DNA from: JAEULH01 sp963805915
GTDB taxonomy: Bacteria > Pseudomonadota > Alphaproteobacteria > Rhodospirillales > Defluviicoccaceae
Reading direction: 5' to 3'
Assembly: GCA_963805915.1 (NCBI GenBank)
Contig: CAWDWD010000019.1
Span: 124,001-188,000, forward strand
Length of the DNA stretch: 64,000 nt
Made by a program: the position numbers and the translations under genes. Shown here in pieces: positions 25,635 to 37,295 of the stretch (within the stretch, counting starts at the first letter, position 1; every line of letters starts with the position of its first letter). The notes beneath the pieces are model-generated. The model had not been told where the DNA came from. It made no database searches and saw only the letters and a program-made list of their open reading frames with translations.

Positions 25635-27134
25635 CTACCCGGGACCAGCGACGGCGGCGCTTGCCCGACGCGACGTCCAGCCGAACCACGCGCGCCAGGC
25701 GAGAAGCGGAGCGGAGCTCATGAGGTGGCTCAGCTCGGCGTTGGACATGTGGGTGGCGAAATCGCGGGCGAACGGCTTCGCGATCATGCGCGCGAGCCCC
25801 TCGCCGGCGAGGTGGGAGGCAAATGCGCCGGCCAGCGCGGCATCGACGCCGGCGTCGTCGGCGATATCGGCGATGACGCCCTGCAGGGTCTGGAGAACCT
25901 TGCGAAAGATGATCGGGTTGGCGCCGTAGCGGATATGGCCCGTGGTCGCGCTGGCGTCCATCAGCCTGGTCAGCCAATCCAGCCCCGGCCATGCGCCGGC
26001 GCGAAGCTCGTCCACGCTGTCGGCGACCACGCCATGAAGATCATTGCTCTGGCCGCCGGCCGGGCCGACCTCGCCAAGCGCGCCGATGGCCGCGACGATC
26101 CGCGCCTGGTCGACGGTCAGGGCGCCAATCAGGATCTGCGTCAGACACACGCACTCGTGCTTGCTCAGCCGGCCAACCAGGCTCCAGTCGATCAGCCCCA
26201 CCCGCCCGTCGGGGGTCAGCATCAGATTGCCCGCGTGCGGGTCGGCATGAAACAGGCTTGGCTGCTCATTAGCCCATAGCGGCAGCGCGATCAGCGCCTT
26301 GACCACATCGGCCGCGAGCCGGCGGCGGTCGCCGGCGGCCAGATGCGCGACGTCGGTCACCTTGCCGCCACGGATTCGCTCCATCGCCGTCAGTCGCGGC
26401 GTCGAGAAGGCAAAAACCTCGGGCACGATGACGCTATCCACGCCGGCGTAGATCCCGCGAGCCTCCCGCAGGTTGCGCTGCTCGATGTCGAGATGGACCT
26501 CGCGGCGAAGCAGGTCACGGACCTGGGCGAACGACTCCTCATAGGCGATCGCGGGAAGCCCGTAGTCGCGGCAGCGCTCGTCGAGAACCGCGCCGATCCC
26601 CTGCAACACGTCGAGTTCGCGCTCGAGCGTCGCCTCGATCCCCGGCTTGAGGATCTTGAACACGCCCCGGCGCGCGGGCGCGCCGTCGTCCGCGCGCCAG
26701 ACGAAAGGCGCGACCACCGCAACGCTCGCCTCGGCCAGCGGCGGCTCATCAAGACTGATGCCGAGGGGCGCGAGCGGACCGATCTCGCCTTCGATCTCGC
26801 CGCGCACCCAGTCGAGATCGCGGCTCGGCGGCATCGTCTCCAGGGTCTGCAGGTGCCGGCGAAGCTCGGCCGGCAGGCGCCGGTCGCGCGCCAGCACCTG
26901 GGCCAGCTTGTGCAGGGCCGGACAATGGCGCGCGATCGCGACCAGCCGCGCGCCTGTATCGGCGTCCTCAGCCAAAGCCATCTGGTCGAACAGGATCGCC
27001 GTCGTCTGCTCTTCCGGCAGACTGGCCATAAACGCCATCATCCCGTCGACGACCGCCTGGCGATAACGCGCGAAGGCCTCGGGGACCAGGAGCCCGATGT
27101 CAAGGGCGTCGGCGAAGTCGGTCCAGGCGGTCAT
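25635..27134 (-). CDS. ABC1/AarF (UbiB-like) atypical kinase family protein
   Basis: The ATG at 27134 gives 499 residues. The kinase-like core is recognisable: FKILKPGIEATLERELDVL with the nucleotide-binding lysine, EESFAQVRDLLRREVHLDIEQRN, then HADPHAGNLMLTPDGRVGLIDWSLVGRLS, the catalytic HxDxHxGN and metal-binding D. The KxGQ motif that typifies true UbiB proteins is not visible; the comparable N-terminal region reads ILFDQMALAED. This suggests a divergent branch rather than the ubiquinone-synthesis UbiB. It ends without the usual C-terminal membrane anchors. It stands alone, convergent with the DUF1003 gene. An ATPase or small-molecule kinase role is inferred from the family. Confidence 0.82.
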   Translation of the reverse strand: MTAWTDFADALDIGLLVPEAFARYRQAVVDGMMAFMASLPEEQTTAILFDQMALAEDADTGARLVAIARHCPALHKLAQVLARDRRLPAELRRHLQTLETMPPSRDLDWVRGEIEGEIGPLAPLGISLDEPPLAEASVAVVAPFVWRADDGAPARRGVFKILKPGIEATLERELDVLQGIGAVLDERCRDYGLPAIAYEESFAQVRDLLRREVHLDIEQRNLREARGIYAGVDSVIVPEVFAFSTPRLTAMERIRGGKVTDVAHLAAGDRRRLAADVVKALIALPLWANEQPSLFHADPHAGNLMLTPDGRVGLIDWSLVGRLSKHECVCLTQILIGALTVDQARIVAAIGALGEVGPAGGQSNDLHGVVADSVDELRAGAWPGLDWLTRLMDASATTGHIRYGANPIIFRKVLQTLQGVIADIADDAGVDAALAGAFASHLAGEGLARMIAKPFARDFATHMSNAELSHLMSSAPLLAWRAWFGWTSRRASAAVAGPG

Positions 27135-27344
27135 GGTTTCAGATCCAAAGGTGCGCAATGGGATTAAGTCGTGGCGTCACCCGGCAATATGGGCCGCGCC
27201 GAAGCCGGATCAAAGGTCGAGCCCCGGGTGCTGATTATGCGCGCTAATTATGGGCGCCAATCCGGCGGGCGCGCGCGAAAGACAAAAATGCCGCGCGAAC
27301 CGAAGGCCCGCGCGGCGGAAATGGGCGGCGACTGCGGGTAAGCG

Positions 27345-29048
27345 CTACGCCAGGAAAATCCCGACGATCGCGGCGATAATGCCGTAGATGACCATCGGCA
27401 CGAAGGTGCGCGTGATGATCAGCCCCTCCTTATTGAGGATGCCGAGGATTGAGCAGACGGCGACGATGTTATTGATGCAGACCATGTTGCCCATCGCCCC
27501 GCCGACCGATTGAAGCGCCAGGATCAGCGGAACATCGAGGCCGAGACTCTCGGCGATCGACTTCTGGATGCCGGCGAACATCAGGTTGGACACGGTGTTC
27601 GAGCCCGAGAAGAACGCGCCGATCGCACCGAGATACGAGGCGACATACTGCCAGGCATGGCCGAAGGCGTCGGCAAAAGCGCGGCCGATCACGATCACCA
27701 GGGCGTCGTCGCCGCCGGCCCGCATCAGGTTGACCATGACCAGCGCGCCAAGCAGGGCCAGGATCGGCTTTTTCATCCGGTCGTAGGTCTCGCTGAAGAC
27801 GGCCCTCGATGTGGATCCGCTGGCGCGGAACAGCAGAAGCGACAAGCCGGCGATAAGGAAGAATGGGATGAACGCGGGGATATAGAGCGTGCCGAACGCC
27901 CAATTGGCGGTGGTCCCGAAGATCCCCGTAAGCTTGGCGACCAGCGCGGCGCTGATGCTGAGGGTGCCCAGGCTGCCGAGACCGACCTGGACGGCGGGCT
28001 CGGTGGCGTTGAGCAGGCCCTTCAATCCGATCGCCGGAATGCGGGTGACGACCAGCACGAGCACGGTGCCCCACAGCGGGAAGAACGCCTTGACCAGTCC
28101 CTCCGGCCGCCGCGCCACGTAGGTTGCGGCCGGCGTGTCGGCAAAGCCGGGCTGCAACGCGCCCATTCCACCCCCCGCGCCGCCAGCCATGCCGCCGCGT
28201 GTCGCGGCATAACCGGCGCCGGTGCGCGCGTCGGCGCCGGCGCCCTCACGCGACAGGCCGACACCGGCGCGGGCGAGAGCGGCGGAGACGAACAGGCCGA
28301 TCATGCCGCCGATCAGCGACGGGAACTCGTAGTTGTAGAAGGCGATGGCGAGGTACGGAACGACGCAGCTGAGAATGCTCAAATAGACAAAGACGATGTT
28401 CGCGCGGATTTCCCGCCACGAGACGACGAACGAAAGCGCGATCAGCGGAATGACCAGAGCGGCGACGGAATGAATGATCGCCGAATTGATGCCGACCTGG
28501 AGCAGCACCTCCGGCGGCAGCTTTAACTGGCCCAAGCCGAACCATGTCGGGGTGCCGACGGCGCCGAAGGTGACGGGGACGGAGTTCATCACCAGCGCGA
28601 GGCATGCCACCGGCAGGGCCGAGAAGCCGAGCCCGATCAGGATCGGCGCGGCCAGGGCCGCCGGCGTGCCGAAGCCGCTGGCGCCCTCGATCAGAAAGCC
28701 GAAGGCCCAGCCGATGATCATCAACTGCGCGACCGGGTTGGGCGTCACCGAATTAAGCCAGGCGCGAACCGTATCCATGGCGCCGGTATGCTCCATGGTC
28801 TTGAACAGCAGGATCGCGCCCCAGATGATGAAGATCGGAACGAAGGCGGTGAGGAGCCCGGAGATAATCGTCGCGTTTGTAAGATTGGGATCGCTGCCGA
28901 AGTAGACAAGCTTGACGATGTAAACCAATAGCGCGGCGATCGGCAATGAAATGTAGGATGGTACGCCGTTCTTTTTTGTCATCATATAGATTAAGATGAC
29001 GATTGGTGCGGTCGCCACGATGGCGTCCAGGACCGAACCATGCTCCAT
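27345..29048 (-). CDS. lldP: L-lactate permease (LctP/LldP family)
   Basis: This 567-residue inner-membrane protein has a dozen hydrophobic helices and family motifs: GASGFGTPAALAAPILIGLGF, the membrane segment FIIWGAILLFKTMEHTGAM, and GAFFSGSNTVSNLMFAGIQ with QSVGGAMGNMVCINNIVAVCS near the end. The family imports lactate, and often glycolate, with protons. A Gly-rich cytoplasmic insert (about residues 260-300, including GGMAGGAGGGMG) is unusual. The gene lies 125 bases downstream of the dehydrogenase gene on the same strand. The divergent GntR-type gene completes a lactate-use locus. Confidence 0.92.
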   Translation of the reverse strand: MEHGSVLDAIVATAPIVILIYMMTKKNGVPSYISLPIAALLVYIVKLVYFGSDPNLTNATIISGLLTAFVPIFIIWGAILLFKTMEHTGAMDTVRAWLNSVTPNPVAQLMIIGWAFGFLIEGASGFGTPAALAAPILIGLGFSALPVACLALVMNSVPVTFGAVGTPTWFGLGQLKLPPEVLLQVGINSAIIHSVAALVIPLIALSFVVSWREIRANIVFVYLSILSCVVPYLAIAFYNYEFPSLIGGMIGLFVSAALARAGVGLSREGAGADARTGAGYAATRGGMAGGAGGGMGALQPGFADTPAATYVARRPEGLVKAFFPLWGTVLVLVVTRIPAIGLKGLLNATEPAVQVGLGSLGTLSISAALVAKLTGIFGTTANWAFGTLYIPAFIPFFLIAGLSLLLFRASGSTSRAVFSETYDRMKKPILALLGALVMVNLMRAGGDDALVIVIGRAFADAFGHAWQYVASYLGAIGAFFSGSNTVSNLMFAGIQKSIAESLGLDVPLILALQSVGGAMGNMVCINNIVAVCSILGILNKEGLIITRTFVPMVIYGIIAAIVGIFLA

Positions 29049-29140
29049 GACTTTCTTCTCCCTTTTATCCCTTTGTTAGGTTTTTAAGTGTGAACGGGTG
29101 CGTGTTGCCGCGCCCGCCAGCCGCGTGAAGAAGCTCCCGA

Positions 29141-29173
29141 TGGTTACAGTGCCGGTGGTTACAGTGCCGGTGG

Positions 29174-29179
<6 letters not shown>
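29141..29179. repeat. 15-bp tandem repeat at the end of the D-lactate dehydrogenase gene
   Basis: The unit TGGTTACAGTGCCGG occurs at 29141 and 29156, with a partial third copy (TGGTTACAG) at 29171. The third copy covers the dehydrogenase stop codon (29174-29176), so each copy repeats the same minus-strand TAA context. It is probably slippage duplication in the dld-lldP spacer. Confidence 0.8.
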
Positions 29180-32038
<2,859 letters not shown>

Positions 32039-32226
32039 CGCGAGCATCCTCCCAAATGGACGCCGAGCGTGTTTTCCTTGCGCCCGGTGCCGAGCGTCCC
32101 GACAGGCTCGGCAAACAATTTTTCTTCCTTGGCCGTTCACCGCGCTCCATCTGGCGGGAGCTTTCGCGGCAGTGTGAACTGGGCTTGACTTTACCGATCC
32201 AAGACAATGGCGGTCAAGTGGCCAGG

Positions 32227-32237
32227 TGGTCTTACCA
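32227..32237. promoter_or_regulatory. Candidate FadR/LldR-type operator
   Basis: TGGTCTTACCA matches the TNGTNNNACNA consensus of FadR-subfamily GntR repressors exactly and is palindromic. It lies between the divergent lactate dehydrogenase gene and the regulator gene, about 190 bases from each start. A second, longer inverted pair, GTGGTCC (32348-32354) / GGACCAC (32378-32384), sits nearer the regulator and could be an additional site. The rest of the 402-base region shows no gene. Confidence 0.5.
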
Positions 32238-32440
32238 ATAACTTTTTCTCGCGGATATGTGTCTATTGGTCGCCTTCCGGCATCAAATGAAACGCGTGGT
32301 CTGAAGAAAGTTCTTCTGCAACAGTATGTTGCGAGCAGACTCCGGCGGTGGTCCGGTGGTCGGATGGACCGACTTGTGGACCACGGCGCGAACGGCTAGA
32401 TTGTTTAGGGTGGATTGGGACTCCACTACAGGAGGCGAAC

Positions 32441-33250
32441 ATGCCCTTTACGAAAATCAAGCAGGAGCGCCTGTCCGATGTCATTGCTCGCGAGCTTGAA
32501 GAAATGATCCTCGAAGGCGTCGTCGCCCCCGGCGACCGCCTGCCGCCGGAGCGCGAGCTTGCTCAGGAGTTCAACGTCTCGCGGCCGTCCCTGCGCCAGG
32601 CGTTGCAGAAGCTTGAGTCATCGGGCCTGCTGGAGACCCGCCACGGCGGCGGGACCTACGTCAAGGACGCTATCGCGCCGTTGATCACCGATCCGTTGAC
32701 CGAGGTCTTTCAGCGCCATCCCCAGGCCGCGCTCGACTTCATCGAGCTTCGCGGCACCCTCGATGGGATGAGCGCCTACTACGCGGCTTTGCGCAGCACC
32801 GACGACGATCGCGCCATTCTCACCGAGCGCTTCAAGGCGATCGAGGCTACCCACCTGCTCGACGATCCGCGCGAGGAAGCCGAACGCGACGCCGATTTCC
32901 ACATTGCCGTCGCGGAGGCCTCGCACAACCTGATCTTGCTGCACGTCGTGCGCGGACTCCTCGAGATGTTGCGCAAGGACGTGATCTTCAACCGGATGAC
33001 CCTGTACGAACGCGGCGGCGCCCGCGAGGCCCTGCTTGATCAGCATCGCGCGATCCACGAGGCGATCATGGCGCGCGACGCCGAGGCGGCGCGCCGCGCC
33101 GCGGAACGTCACATGGCCCATGTCGACGTGGTCCTGCGCGAACGCCAACGCGCCGACGCCCGCGCCGACACCTCCCATCGCCGGCTTGCCCGCTTCCTCT
33201 CCGCCAAGAGCAAAGCCGGCGCCCAGACTCACGTCGAGAAGGTCGGTTAG
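32441..33250 (+). CDS. GntR-family transcriptional regulator, FadR (FCD) subfamily, probable lactate regulator
   Basis: The ATG at 32441 is preceded by AGGAGG and gives 269 residues. The N-terminal winged helix (RLSDVIARELEEMILEGVVAPGDRLPPERELAQEF, then VSRPSLRQALQKLESSGLLETRHGGGTYVKD) is typical GntR. The C-terminal all-helical FCD domain has the metal/ligand residues in DADFHIAVAEASHN, DQHRAIHEAI and AAERHMAHV. This is the LldR/PdhR type, which senses lactate or pyruvate. The divergent dehydrogenase-permease operon is the likely target. It could alternatively act on the pyruvate dehydrogenase operon 12 kb away, which the sequence does not show. Confidence 0.9.
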   Translation: MPFTKIKQERLSDVIARELEEMILEGVVAPGDRLPPERELAQEFNVSRPSLRQALQKLESSGLLETRHGGGTYVKDAIAPLITDPLTEVFQRHPQAALDFIELRGTLDGMSAYYAALRSTDDDRAILTERFKAIEATHLLDDPREEAERDADFHIAVAEASHNLILLHVVRGLLEMLRKDVIFNRMTLYERGGAREALLDQHRAIHEAIMARDAEAARRAAERHMAHVDVVLRERQRADARADTSHRRLARFLSAKSKAGAQTHVEKVG

Positions 33251-33377
33251 GGGCATGGTCATTCTCGACAACGCCGAGCGCCAATCCGGCGATCACCGAA
33301 TTTCCTTCTGAGCAACACGTCCGCAAGGTACGGACCCCGTCGGCCGCTCGTCGGGCCGGGGGAGTTTGCGCGCTTTT

Positions 33378-34229
33378 CTACTTCGCTACGGCGTGCCAGT
33401 AGGCCTCGGGGCGGGACGCGATCAGGTCGGATGGGCAGCTTGCGCCTTCTGCCTTGCGCTCGCCTTTCATGTGATCCATGTAGCGGCCGAGCGGGCTGTT
33501 GACGAAGACATGGCCGGCCTCGCGCCCCATTCCTTGGGCGATATCGTAGGTCTGGCAGCCGCGGCGCTCGAAGCGGCGGCGGATCACGTCGAACAGGTAG
33601 GAGTCGTGGAACTCGCGTTGCCGGAACAAGAGGTCCTGTTTGTAGAGGGCCTCGAAGTCATCGATGAAGGCGCCGATGGCGTGATGACGCAGATTGTATC
33701 CGACGAACCCGCACTCGCTGAATTTCGGGCGGGCAAGGTAGCTGAGCAGGCAGTCCTTCGGCATGAGCTCCGCGACGAAGTCGGCGGGAACATCGGCGAA
33801 AACGCGGATGTCGGCGTCGATCCAGAACAGCACATCGCCTCTTGCCGTTCGCGCGGCGTGGAAGATCGCGAATGCCTTGTGGCTGAAGCGCACGGCGTCC
33901 CACCAGTAGCCCAAACCCCAATCGACGCGGCGAGCCCTGAGCTTGGGCCGAGCCCAGTCGACCTTCATCCGCCAACGCTTGCGACCGGCTCGGCCATGGG
34001 CGGCCGCGTTGTCGGCGTGGCGCCGCTTGAACGCAACCAGGTCAGGACATTCGGTGTGCAGGTCATGGTAGACAATCCGCGCGCTGCGCCGGTCTGGGAC
34101 GAAACCCTCGGCGTAAACGTGGAGCTTTACGTCGGGAGGCCAATGCAGATCGAAAGATTCGATCATGCGCCGCCCGTATTGTTCGTATCCCAGCTCGTTA
34201 CAGGTTGTGACCGCGGCGAAGGTAGGCAT
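33378..34229 (-). CDS. Glycosyltransferase-like protein, family not firmly recognised
   Basis: The 283-residue protein begins TFAAVTTCNELGYEQYGRRMIESF, like GT-A enzymes, and has a DxD-type motif in VLFWIDADIRVFADVPADF. Conserved-looking segments follow: CGFVGYNL, DDFEALYKQDLLF, REFHDSYLFD and GHVFVNSPLGRYMDHMKGERK. There is no signal peptide or membrane helix. I infer a nucleotide-sugar-dependent transferase; no donor or acceptor can be named. A plus-strand glycosyltransferase gene lies 270 bases away, so the pair may mark a small glycan locus. The AT-rich gap at 34230-34498 probably holds divergent promoters, but I see no clear hexamers. Confidence 0.6.
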   Translation of the reverse strand: MPTFAAVTTCNELGYEQYGRRMIESFDLHWPPDVKLHVYAEGFVPDRRSARIVYHDLHTECPDLVAFKRRHADNAAAHGRAGRKRWRMKVDWARPKLRARRVDWGLGYWWDAVRFSHKAFAIFHAARTARGDVLFWIDADIRVFADVPADFVAELMPKDCLLSYLARPKFSECGFVGYNLRHHAIGAFIDDFEALYKQDLLFRQREFHDSYLFDVIRRRFERRGCQTYDIAQGMGREAGHVFVNSPLGRYMDHMKGERKAEGASCPSDLIASRPEAYWHAVAK

Positions 34230-34498
34230 GGTTGATCGATCCGATCCGATTGTTAACCATGGAGAAATAGCCTGTCAGCGGGCTGGACGCCCATCCAGCG
34301 GCATCATGCTGCATAAACCACAACTATAGATAGTACCTGATATTCGGTAGGGCAAGGGAAGTTCTCTCGGTGACGCTCAGTAGCTTCGATGGCGCGCATA
34401 ACGTGGTTGCGGATATCGACTTGATGGTTCTATTCTGTGTTGATCATGGATGATTGTATACATTAGATATTTCTACTTTTTGTTGCGAGCTTTTAGAG

Positions 34499-35543
34499 AT
34501 GCCAGCATCGGATGCGGTGGAGCGGAGCCGTGGCGACGCAATGGGCCGTGGCGACGCAATGGATTGCGCAGGCGCGCCGCGCGTGGCGGTCTGCGTCTGC
34601 ACGTTCAGGCGGCCGGACGGGCTGAGCGCGCTCATCGAAGGGCTGCGCCACCAACGCTTCGCGCTGGTCCGCCCGCCGGCCATGGAGATCCTGGTCGCCG
34701 ATAACGAGGCCAGTCCGCGAACGGCCGCGATCTGCGAACGCTTCCGCGGCGAAGGCTTGACGGTGCGCTACCTGGCGGAGCCGCGCCGCGGCATCTCGTT
34801 CGCGCGCAACCGCTGCCTTGACGACGTTCCTGCGGATTTCGACTTCGTCGCGATGATCGACGACGACGAGATGCCGGCGTCCGACTGGCTGGACGAGTTG
34901 CTGCTCGCGCAAGGTACGACAGGCGCGGACGTGGTCCAGGGCAGGGTGGATCCGGAGTTTATCGACGATGCGCCCGGCGTGGATCAGGGGCGGCGGCTTC
35001 TTCGGCTATCCGCCGGCGCCGTCGCCGCTGCGCCGCCCGGCCGCGCCCGCGGGTACCGACCTGAACTCCGCCGCGACCAACAACGTCCTGGTCCGCGCCG
35101 CGGTGATCAGGGATCTGGCCCTTCGCTTCGACGAGCGGCTGGGGCTCACCGGCGGTAGCGATGCACTGTTCTTCCGCACGCTGAAGGCCGCCGGGTGCCG
35201 GATTGTCTACGCCGCCAACGCGGTCGTTCGCGAACGGATCCCCCCCTCACGGACCACGCTCGGCTACCTCTGGCGACGAGCCTTTCGCAACGGCACCAAG
35301 CGGCTCTTGGCGAAGTCGCTCGCCGGGCCGGCGGCCGGCGGACCCGGCTGGCGGACCCGCCTCCGGCTCGCGGTGCGCGCGTTGTCTCAAGCGTCCGTCG
35401 CCGTTATCTGGCTGTTGAAAAACGCCCTTCGCGGCCGGACGGACAAGGCGACCCTGGCCCATGGCGTCATCGAGGTCGCCGCCGCCACCGGCACCGTCGC
35501 CGCTTGCGCCGGCGTGCACTACGAAATCTACCGCCGGGCGTGA
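34499..35543 (+). pseudogene. Glycosyltransferase family 2 gene with a +1 frameshift
   Basis: The first part reads RVAVCVCTFRRPDGLSALIEGL, EILVADNEASPRT, PRRGISFARNRCLDD and FVAMIDDDEMPASDWLDELL, a clear GT2 nucleotide-sugar-binding fold with its DDD motif. After DPEFIDDAP (34975) one extra base pushes the frame off. The next frame continues AWIRGGGFFGYPPAPSPLRR, TNNVLVRAAVIRDLALRFDE, LTGGSDALFFRTLKAAG and a C-terminal helix to 35543. Removing one G at 34976-34977 restores one protein of about 345 residues. The start is uncertain: ATGs at 34499, 34541 and 34559 are all possible, and a 17-bp direct repeat (CCGTGGCGACGCAATGG) surrounds the latter two. Confidence 0.8.
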
Positions 35544-35603
35544 TGGTCCGGAGCGCCCGCCCGGGACGCCGGCTCACGCGACGCTTAGGCTCGGCGGTAT
35601 GAC

Positions 35604-35703
35604 TAGATCAACCGGCCTTCAAGTGGAAACACTTGAAGGCGGAAAAGTTGATCGGTTTCATAGCAATAGAGCATCCTGCGCTCACTTGCGCGCAGGATGC
35701 TCT
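35604..35703. repeat. Pair of long perfect hairpins (palindromic repeat element)
   Basis: The first is an 11-bp stem GCCTTCAAGTG / CACTTGAAGGC with a GAAA loop (35615-35640), itself enclosed by GATCAAC ... GTTGATC. The second is a 14-bp stem AGAGCATCCTGCGC / GCGCAGGATGCTCT with an 8-base loop (35668-35703). The second covers the stop codon of the minus-strand oxidoreductase gene. Paired stems of this kind resemble dispersed palindromic elements of alphaproteobacteria. They may also serve as a bidirectional terminator between convergent genes. Confidence 0.7.
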
Positions 35704-37082
35704 GGCGCCCGGTTCTCGGGTGGAGAGATTTGGTCGGCCAGTTCGGTCAGCGCGGGTTGCAGAAGCTCTTCCACCGTCGGGTGGTAGAATGGCATTTCCG
35801 CCATCTGGTGCACGCTCAGGCCAAGCTGGTGGGCCCAGGCGAGCAGGTGGGCCACGTGTTCTCCTTGGGGCATGGCCATGGCGGCGCCGAGCAGGCGGCC
35901 GTCGGCGCGCGCGGCGTAGAGCCTCAGGAGTCCGGCCTCGCATTGCATGATGCGGAACCGGCCGCCGTCGACCCGGGCGCAGGCGACGGCGGCCTCGTTC
36001 GGGTCGATCGAAGGCCAGGGCGCGCCAACGGCGCAGATGTTGGGATCGCTAAAGCAGATGCTGAGCGGGCTTTTGCGGCGGAATGCCGTCGCCGTCGCCT
36101 GGACCGCGTTGTAGCCGGCGATCGTGCCTTCGTGACCCGCCTCGTGCAGAACGGGGCGGTCGTTGTTGACGTCTCCGGCGATGAAGATCGCAAGGCCCTC
36201 GATTTGCAGCGTCTCGCGGTCGAACGCCGGTAGGCCCGAGGCGTCAAGCGGCACGCCAAGCCGATCCAGGCGCAATTCCTCGACGTTCGGGCTGCGGCCG
36301 ACGCCGGCGAACAGTCCATCGACCACGACCCGCTCGTCTCCCGCGCCGATCGTCAAGCCACTGCCCGTCTCCTCGACCGTGGCTTCCGCGCCCAGGTGCA
36401 TCGGCAACTCACGGCCGATGATCTCGATCGCCGCGGCGTTGACGACCGGATCGGCCAGGCCGCCGATGGTCTCGGCGGCGTCAAATCCGCTGACCGCAAG
36501 GCCCAGGCGCGACAGGGCCTGGCCGATCTCGAGCCCGACCGGGCCGAGGCCGAGGACGGCGATGCGGCGCGGCAGGCGCTTCTGCTCGAACAGGGTGTCG
36601 GTGGTCAGGATACGATCGGCGAAGCGTCGCCACGGCGCCGGGATGATTGGCCGCGAGCCGGTGGCGATGACGATCCGCTCGGCATGGATGCGCGTCTGGC
36701 CGACATCGAGAACACCCCGGGCCGCGAATTTAGCCTCGGCGCGCATGAGCTTGTCGCCGAGATTCGCCAAGGCGCCGTCGACGACGCTGGCGACGAAGCC
36801 GTCGCGCAAGTCCCGGACGTGGCCGAGCGCCGTGGCGGTATCCAGCGTCAGCGCGCCGGCATTGGCGATGCCCTCGCGCGCGAAGACCTCGCGGCGGTGG
36901 AAGTCGACGGCGATCTGGAGCAGGGCTTTCGAGGGCATGCAGCCGGTTCTCGCGCACAGGGTGCCGAGGGGGCCGCGGTCGATCACGACGAAGTTATCGG
37001 TCGCCTTGGCGACCTCCCGAGCGGCCTTCAACCCGGCCGTGCCCGCGCCGATAATGGCTGCGTCGACGCGCTTTTCATCCAT
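35682..37082 (-). CDS. Pyridine nucleotide-disulfide oxidoreductase (dihydrolipoyl dehydrogenase-like)
   Basis: The ATG at 37082 gives 466 residues. It has the FAD motif AAIIGAGTAGLKAAREVA and a redox-active disulfide in GTLCARTGCMPSKALLQ, where ordinary Lpd has GGTCLNVGCIPSK. The NAD motif is VLGLGPVGLEIGQALSRLG, then IFIAGDVNNDRP, and the C-terminal dyad lies in FYHPTVEELLQPAL. The CxxxxC and HPTVEE identify an active disulfide reductase, but the divergent disulfide flanks set it apart from the PDH-associated Lpd at 21.9 kb. The partner substrate is unknown (lipoamide, mercuric or another disulfide). Its last codons lie in a 14-bp hairpin. No lipoyl-protein gene is adjacent. Confidence 0.85.
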   Translation of the reverse strand: MDEKRVDAAIIGAGTAGLKAAREVAKATDNFVVIDRGPLGTLCARTGCMPSKALLQIAVDFHRREVFAREGIANAGALTLDTATALGHVRDLRDGFVASVVDGALANLGDKLMRAEAKFAARGVLDVGQTRIHAERIVIATGSRPIIPAPWRRFADRILTTDTLFEQKRLPRRIAVLGLGPVGLEIGQALSRLGLAVSGFDAAETIGGLADPVVNAAAIEIIGRELPMHLGAEATVEETGSGLTIGAGDERVVVDGLFAGVGRSPNVEELRLDRLGVPLDASGLPAFDRETLQIEGLAIFIAGDVNNDRPVLHEAGHEGTIAGYNAVQATATAFRRKSPLSICFSDPNICAVGAPWPSIDPNEAAVACARVDGGRFRIMQCEAGLLRLYAARADGRLLGAAMAMPQGEHVAHLLAWAHQLGLSVHQMAEMPFYHPTVEELLQPALTELADQISPPENRAPEHPARK

Positions 37083-37295
37083 CGACTTGTCCCGCTCCTT
37101 GTGATGGCCCCAGGCTGCCTGACGGGCTGCCTGACGGCAGTCTAGCGGCGGCGCGGGCGCGCGCGGTGAACCTGCGTTAATCACTCCGGCGCCGCGGCGG
37201 GCGCCGGACCGTGCGCAACGCGGTTGCGGCGGCGCGGCCGAGACCGTACGTACAAGCCTTGAGTTTTCGCCGCGCCGCCCGTACGGAGATCTTTA

